Below are positions 60,752-64,000 of a stretch of 64,000 bases of DNA, piece after piece. The position numbers were made by a program, and so were the translations under genes. A model generated the notes under the pieces. That model ran no database searches. It worked only from the letters and a program-made list of their open reading frames with translations, and was not told where the DNA came from. The stretch comes from Epiperipatus broadwayi (taxonomy: Eukaryota; Onychophora; Udeonychophora; Euonychophora; Peripatidae), in the NCBI GenBank assembly GCA_028023455.1, contig JAQFVV010000003.1, positions 1,074,001 through 1,138,000 on the forward strand. The letters run 5' to 3'. The stretch's first letter is position 1; each line of letters starts with the position of its first letter.

Positions 60752-62830
60752 TTGACAAAAAATATTAATAATTTGTGTTATCGGTTATTGGCGAAGTCAA
60801 AGCTGAACAATTATGGACAGCAGTACAGAGGAGGAAACAATAGGAGGAGCAAGTGGGGAAGAAGAATTGGAAGGAGTCAATGTAGACTTAGACATGGGAA
60901 ATCAGAAAGTCTAATGATCCCAGGGGAACCAAGCGAAATGTTTAGTGTAGCCAAGGCAGAAAAGGAAAGGTACAGGGGGATTACCTTGCGATCTGGAAAA
61001 GAGATGGTTGGAGGTGAAAGTAGCACGGAAGAGGAAGGGGAAGTGAGTGCCAGCCAGTCCGATGAAAGAAGGGGCTTGGAAGAGTCAGCAGTCATGGGAG
61101 AACCCTCTCAAAAGGAAATACTCAAGCTAAAAACTGAGAAAGGCATGGAGGGAAGCCAAAATATGTCACCAACCTACTGGCTACAGATGAAAATGATGAT
61201 GGAGACAGCCCAACAGGAATGGGGTTTTAAAATAAGGGAAGATTTGCAAGCCCATAAAATGGAAATTGGGGAAGGTTTGCAAACCCTAGGCAGAAAAATA
61301 GAGAAAAATAATCAAAATATAGAGAAGTTACAGAAGGAGTTGGGGGGATTGGGGGTAAACTGCCAGCAGGAGCATGAGGAGATACAAAATAAGTTCACGG
61401 TGCTCCTGAACGAACAGAAAGAAGATACGGGTAGAACTATACAGGCACTCAGAGGAAAAATTGAACATATCCAGGATAAGGTTGAGCATCAGCGAACATA
61501 TGTAGAGGGGGTGGTTGGCAAAATTGAAGGGAATGTGGCCAGTAAATGGAAAGAGCAGGATAGGGTGGTACAAAGGCTACAAGAAGAGCGAGGAGAGATC
61601 CAAGATAAGATTTCTGAATTGACGCAGAATGTAGCACAGAACAATGATGTGGCCATACAAGAAAGGAGCAAGATGAGCAATGCTCTCCAGGAGCTGAAGA
61701 AAGAAATTGAAGAGGTGAAGGGTGGGAAACTAGAGATGTCAGAGGCCATACAAAACCCTATTAGGATCGACTTTGAGCTTAAGCCCACAACTGCCATGGG
61801 GGAAATTGACCTAACTGGGCATTTGATCCACCCTAAGGAAACTGTAGGAAATATTTCCAGCATTAAGGAGATGAAAGGTAGTGTGCAGGGTCCCCATGTG
61901 ACCAATAATGAGCAGACTACCATGTTTTGTAAGAGCTATCAGAACTCAGGAGATTTAGGGGGGCCAAGTCTTGGGAGACCACCGGAGGCAACACCAGGGG
62001 TTCAAACATACCTTTCTAAATTTATACAAGTAAAGAGCTTCAAGGGAGAGGCTGGAGAGAACCCGAGGACCCATATTGAAAGCCTGGGTGAGTTGTTCCG
62101 CTTTCAGGCAGTCCCAGTGGCAGACCAAGTAACCCTTGCTATCCACTACCTACAGGGGTATGCCAGATCATGGTGGGACTGTTGTGCGGAACGACCACAC
62201 ACCTTCGAGCAGTACTCAGCTGCTCTATTAAAAACATTCTGGAGTGAGGAATGCCAGGATGGAATTTACCATTCTATCCTTAGGGAGTCATATGGATCAG
62301 TGGTCAAGGAGACTCATACACAGTTTTTCTTGAGGCAGGTGGCCAGACTTCGATCGTTGATGGCATTTCCCTTTACAGATACCCAGATGATCCGGGTCAT
62401 TCAGCAAAACATGCCAATGAGGGTGCAACAGCTCATGATGGGGTGTAGGATACGGGCCATAGAAGAGATGGCAGGGTTCCTGACAACCATCGATTTCACC
62501 CCTGTACCCAAAGAACCACCAGAAAAGATGTGCAAAATAGAATCCCCTAGATGCCAGTCCATGATGATCTCTGGCCAACGACCCCAAAGATTTCATATAC
62601 CAAAACACCAAAATCAAATGAGGGTAAATGGACCATACAGAGATAGGCAGTCAGGAAACTACAAGGGAACCCCGTTAGATTGTTCCTCCGAAAAGCTATT
62701 AAAAAAAAACAACAACATACCAACCCAGTATCCACCATCGTGGAGGTTGAAGATCCAAAACCTGGGGTCCAGATTGGACCATGCCCAACTGTTGGCATTG
62801 AGGTGTGTAAGAAGAGAGTATCTGCATTAG
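60752..62830 (+). CDS. gag: Gypsy-type retrotransposon Gag
   Basis: Open frame of 692 codons. The listed 5' end is a TTG; the first ATG in frame is 60914 (residue 55), giving 638 residues. Order: basic/serine-acidic N-terminal part, long Q/E/K-rich coiled-coil-like region (about residues 140-330; for example EKNNQNIEKLQKEL and QDKISELTQNVAQNND), then a retrotransposon capsid domain (about 428-590: FKGEAGENPRTHIE, LAIHYLQGYARSWWDC, FEQYSAALLKTFW). No CCHC zinc knuckle is visible at the C-terminus, only basic sequence. Gag forms the particle that packages the element RNA. The last codons overlap pol, entered by -1 frameshift at 62704. Composition is much less AT-rich than the flanks. Confidence 0.92.
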   Translation: MTKNINNLCYRLLAKSKLNNYGQQYRGGNNRRSKWGRRIGRSQCRLRHGKSESLMIPGEPSEMFSVAKAEKERYRGITLRSGKEMVGGESSTEEEGEVSASQSDERRGLEESAVMGEPSQKEILKLKTEKGMEGSQNMSPTYWLQMKMMMETAQQEWGFKIREDLQAHKMEIGEGLQTLGRKIEKNNQNIEKLQKELGGLGVNCQQEHEEIQNKFTVLLNEQKEDTGRTIQALRGKIEHIQDKVEHQRTYVEGVVGKIEGNVASKWKEQDRVVQRLQEERGEIQDKISELTQNVAQNNDVAIQERSKMSNALQELKKEIEEVKGGKLEMSEAIQNPIRIDFELKPTTAMGEIDLTGHLIHPKETVGNISSIKEMKGSVQGPHVTNNEQTTMFCKSYQNSGDLGGPSLGRPPEATPGVQTYLSKFIQVKSFKGEAGENPRTHIESLGELFRFQAVPVADQVTLAIHYLQGYARSWWDCCAERPHTFEQYSAALLKTFWSEECQDGIYHSILRESYGSVVKETHTQFFLRQVARLRSLMAFPFTDTQMIRVIQQNMPMRVQQLMMGCRIRAIEEMAGFLTTIDFTPVPKEPPEKMCKIESPRCQSMMISGQRPQRFHIPKHQNQMRVNGPYRDRQSGNYKGTPLDCSSEKLLKKNNNIPTQYPPSWRLKIQNLGSRLDHAQLLALRCVRREYLH
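60813..60914 (+). CDS. Short acidic ORF ending on the gag start (TAATG)
   Basis: An ATG at 60813 opens 33 codons (MDSSTEEETIGGASG, then EEELEGVNVDLDMG) in another frame than gag. Its stop TAA (60912-60914) overlaps the first in-frame ATG of gag (60914-60916). The peptide is strongly acidic and reads more like a natural protein N-terminus than the basic gag-frame reading of the same bases (NNRRSKWGRRIGRSQCRLRH). Two explanations fit: an upstream ORF coupled to gag by stop-restart, or the true gag N-terminus separated by an indel. Confidence 0.45.
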   Translation: MDSSTEEETIGGASGEEELEGVNVDLDMGNQKV

Positions 62831-63540
62831 TGGACACGGGTAGCCAAATGTCCTTGATCTCAAAGAAATGGTGGACTTGGCTGGAGGTTCAAGCACCTAC
62901 GGTCCCAAAGTTGCCCATCAGGGCTTTTCAGTTGACGATGGCCAATGGAAAAAAAACCAAAACAGAAGGGTACCAGGTGTGGTTGGACCTGAAGTGGGGA
63001 CAGACTATGATTGGCCACCCATTTCTAGTGATGGATGGGTTGCTACAGGAGGTGGTAATTGGTGCGGATTTTCTGAGCCGACATAGATGCACAATCAGCT
63101 ATGAGGGTAATATGGTGACCCTGTATCAGGAGAGCATTGGTATTGAAGGCTTGTCCAGCCAGGTTGGGGGCAGAGTACAATATATGAGTTTAGACATAGA
63201 TGACACCTTGATCACAACAAAAATCGCCGAGACCTCTCTTATTCAACCAGAGGAACGAATGGGGCTGAGGATGGTCTTGAAGGATAACCAGAGAGCATTT
63301 TCCAATGCCCCAGGAACAATCCAGGGGTATACTCATAGGATTAGGGTCAAGGAAGAGACATACTTTCAGACCCGGACTTACCCAATCCCATTCCAATATC
63401 AGGCAGCAGTTGATGCTCAAATACAACAAATGGTAGACTGGGGGGTTATTGAAAAAAGTCCATCACCATACAATAACCCATTGGTTGTGGTAAAAAAAAA
63501 GATGGGTCTGTCAGGATCTGCCTGGATGCGAGGCAATTAA
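62680..63540 (+). CDS. pol: Gypsy Pol: aspartic protease and N-terminus of reverse transcriptase
   Basis: Frame -1 to gag; the usable part starts at the slip site (about 62705), since the ATG at 62680 lies inside gag. DTG of the retropepsin active site is at 62833-62841 (VSALVDTGSQMSLIS), with the downstream VVIGADFLSRH near 63051-63083 as the second conserved protease segment. From about 63340 it enters reverse transcriptase (YPIPFQYQAAVDAQIQQMVD, then WGVIEKSPSPYNNPLVVVKK). The frame is then lost after the A9 run at 63492-63500, and the last 14 codons (MGLSG...) are out-of-frame reading. Cleaves Gag-Pol; intact up to the break. Confidence 0.92.
   Translation: MFLRKAIKKKQQHTNPVSTIVEVEDPKPGVQIGPCPTVGIEVCKKRVSALVDTGSQMSLISKKWWTWLEVQAPTVPKLPIRAFQLTMANGKKTKTEGYQVWLDLKWGQTMIGHPFLVMDGLLQEVVIGADFLSRHRCTISYEGNMVTLYQESIGIEGLSSQVGGRVQYMSLDIDDTLITTKIAETSLIQPEERMGLRMVLKDNQRAFSNAPGTIQGYTHRIRVKEETYFQTRTYPIPFQYQAAVDAQIQQMVDWGVIEKSPSPYNNPLVVVKKKMGLSGSAWMRGN
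62704..62710 (+). promoter_or_regulatory. Gag-pol -1 frameshift site A AAA AAC
   Basis: In the gag frame the bases read tta aaa aaa aac, so A AAA AAC sits in the required phase X XXY YYZ. A shift of one base back at this heptamer leads into Q-Q-H-T-N-P of the protease frame, open to 63540. This is the same heptamer as in several retroviruses. I did not fold the downstream 60 bases for a pseudoknot. Confidence 0.75.
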
Positions 63541-64000
63541 ACAGGATCACTATCCCTGAGAGGGATGCACCACCACGGATTCAGGAGATTTTTATGCGGT
63601 TGTCCGGGAAGAGTTTTTTTTCCACATTAGACCTCACCTCCAGCTACTGGCAGATGGTGCTAGATCCTCGAGACCGTAAATATACAGCATTTAGGTATGG
63701 TGGTCACACACATGTTTTCAGAAGGGTTCCATTTGGTCTGATCAACAGTGGTGCTGGTCTGATGAGGTGCCTTGACCAGACTCTTTCAGACCATGTAAAA
63801 GGGTATAGTGTGTGTTACATGGATGATGTTGTGATTGCTTCCAGAGATCTGGAGGAGCACCTGTGCCACTTGCGGGGGTTCTTTCAAGAGTGCATACAGA
63901 GGAATGTGACAGTCAACCTAAAAAAAAGTTGTTTTGCTCAGTGGGAAATATCATTTTTGGGGCATGTTGTCAATGGAGAAGGGGTTCGGACACACCCAGA
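63501..64000 (+). CDS. pol: Gypsy Pol: reverse transcriptase, continues off the window
   Basis: Frame -1 to the protease frame, open to the right edge (166 codons). It begins DGSVRICLDARQLN, where the preceding frame left off, and runs through LDLTSSYWQ (first catalytic Asp at 63630-63632), VPFGL near 63727, YMDD (63816-63827, second and third Asp) and FLGHVV near 63955. All three metal-binding aspartates are present. The reverse transcriptase copies the element RNA into DNA. RNase H, integrase and 3' LTR are beyond 64000. The split from the upstream frame is described as a separate finding. Confidence 0.93.

Larger units (their letters stand above)
48832..64000 (+). other. PKA-RII intron, at least 15,169 bp, runs off the window
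   Basis: Opens with a good donor (gtaagtta) and no acceptor or CNB-B exon is recognisable to 64000. From 49100 to 51380 I see only AT-rich sequence without element or gene. After that it is a nest of retroelements: LINE remnant, two foldbacks, solo LTR, tandem repeats and the Gypsy element, the last in the same direction as the gene. The Gypsy polyadenylation signal and long size could affect splicing, but nothing in the sequence shows that they do. Confidence 0.75.

Noticed and set aside
61328-61923. Minus-strand open frames of 81-144 codons inside gag
   Set aside because: Shadows of the gag coding frame; no independent support.
48832-64000. Search for the next PKA-RII exon (start of CNB-B)
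   Set aside because: No stretch encoding the expected ERM-x-L/V-D motif with splice sites was found; it must lie beyond the window.

Overview
The window is a very AT-rich stretch of a metazoan nuclear genome, most likely an invertebrate protostome. The best species clue is protein-level. The four exons found encode a type II cAMP-dependent protein kinase regulatory subunit (PKA-RII), and residues such as MYNMPRAAT and [13 protein letters not shown] resemble arthropod and other protostome RII proteins as I remember them. The sequence alone does not fix the phylum. Introns of 5.6, 10.4, 29.9 and more than 15.2 kb, RTE-type LINE debris, tRNA-derived SINEs, a hAT MITE and a Gypsy retrotransposon fit a repeat-rich animal with large introns.

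Layout: 1-2508 is intron (or 5' flank) of the gene. The exons on the + strand are 2509-2550, 12979-13043, 18641-18794 and 48730-48831. They are in phase with each other and encode the end of the helix before, and nearly all of, the first cyclic-nucleotide-binding domain plus the linker to the second. The upstream exons (dimerisation/docking domain, inhibitor site) and the second CNB domain lie outside the window. Everything else is intron filled with repeats. The small ORFs there (60-145 codons) are chance or transposon debris, not genes.

The introns are dominated by foldback elements (inverted partial copy plus direct copy). Two unrelated families carry a hammerhead-ribozyme-like motif at the same relative place. 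Family I lies at 1973-2156, 12311-12685, 35840-36730, 39813-39920 and 53288-53765. One locus holds two tandem units of 428 bp, each with the motif. Family II lies at 20210-20550, 26440-27138 and 44345-44660. The architecture (tandem ribozyme-bearing units, inverted partial copies, 12-15 bp target duplications) resembles Penelope-like element termini or animal retrozymes. This is the most interesting content of the window.

From 54 kb on, LTR elements take over: a minus-strand solo LTR (54014-55666), then a plus-strand LTR related to it (57061-59377) followed by a long repeat-filled leader and a Gypsy-type gag-pol (60752 to the window end). The Gypsy coding part is visibly richer in G+C than its surroundings and largely open. 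Gag and pol are joined by a -1 frameshift at a canonical A AAA AAC site. A second A9 run breaks the reverse transcriptase frame. The element runs off the right edge, so integrase, RNase H and the 3' LTR are not visible.
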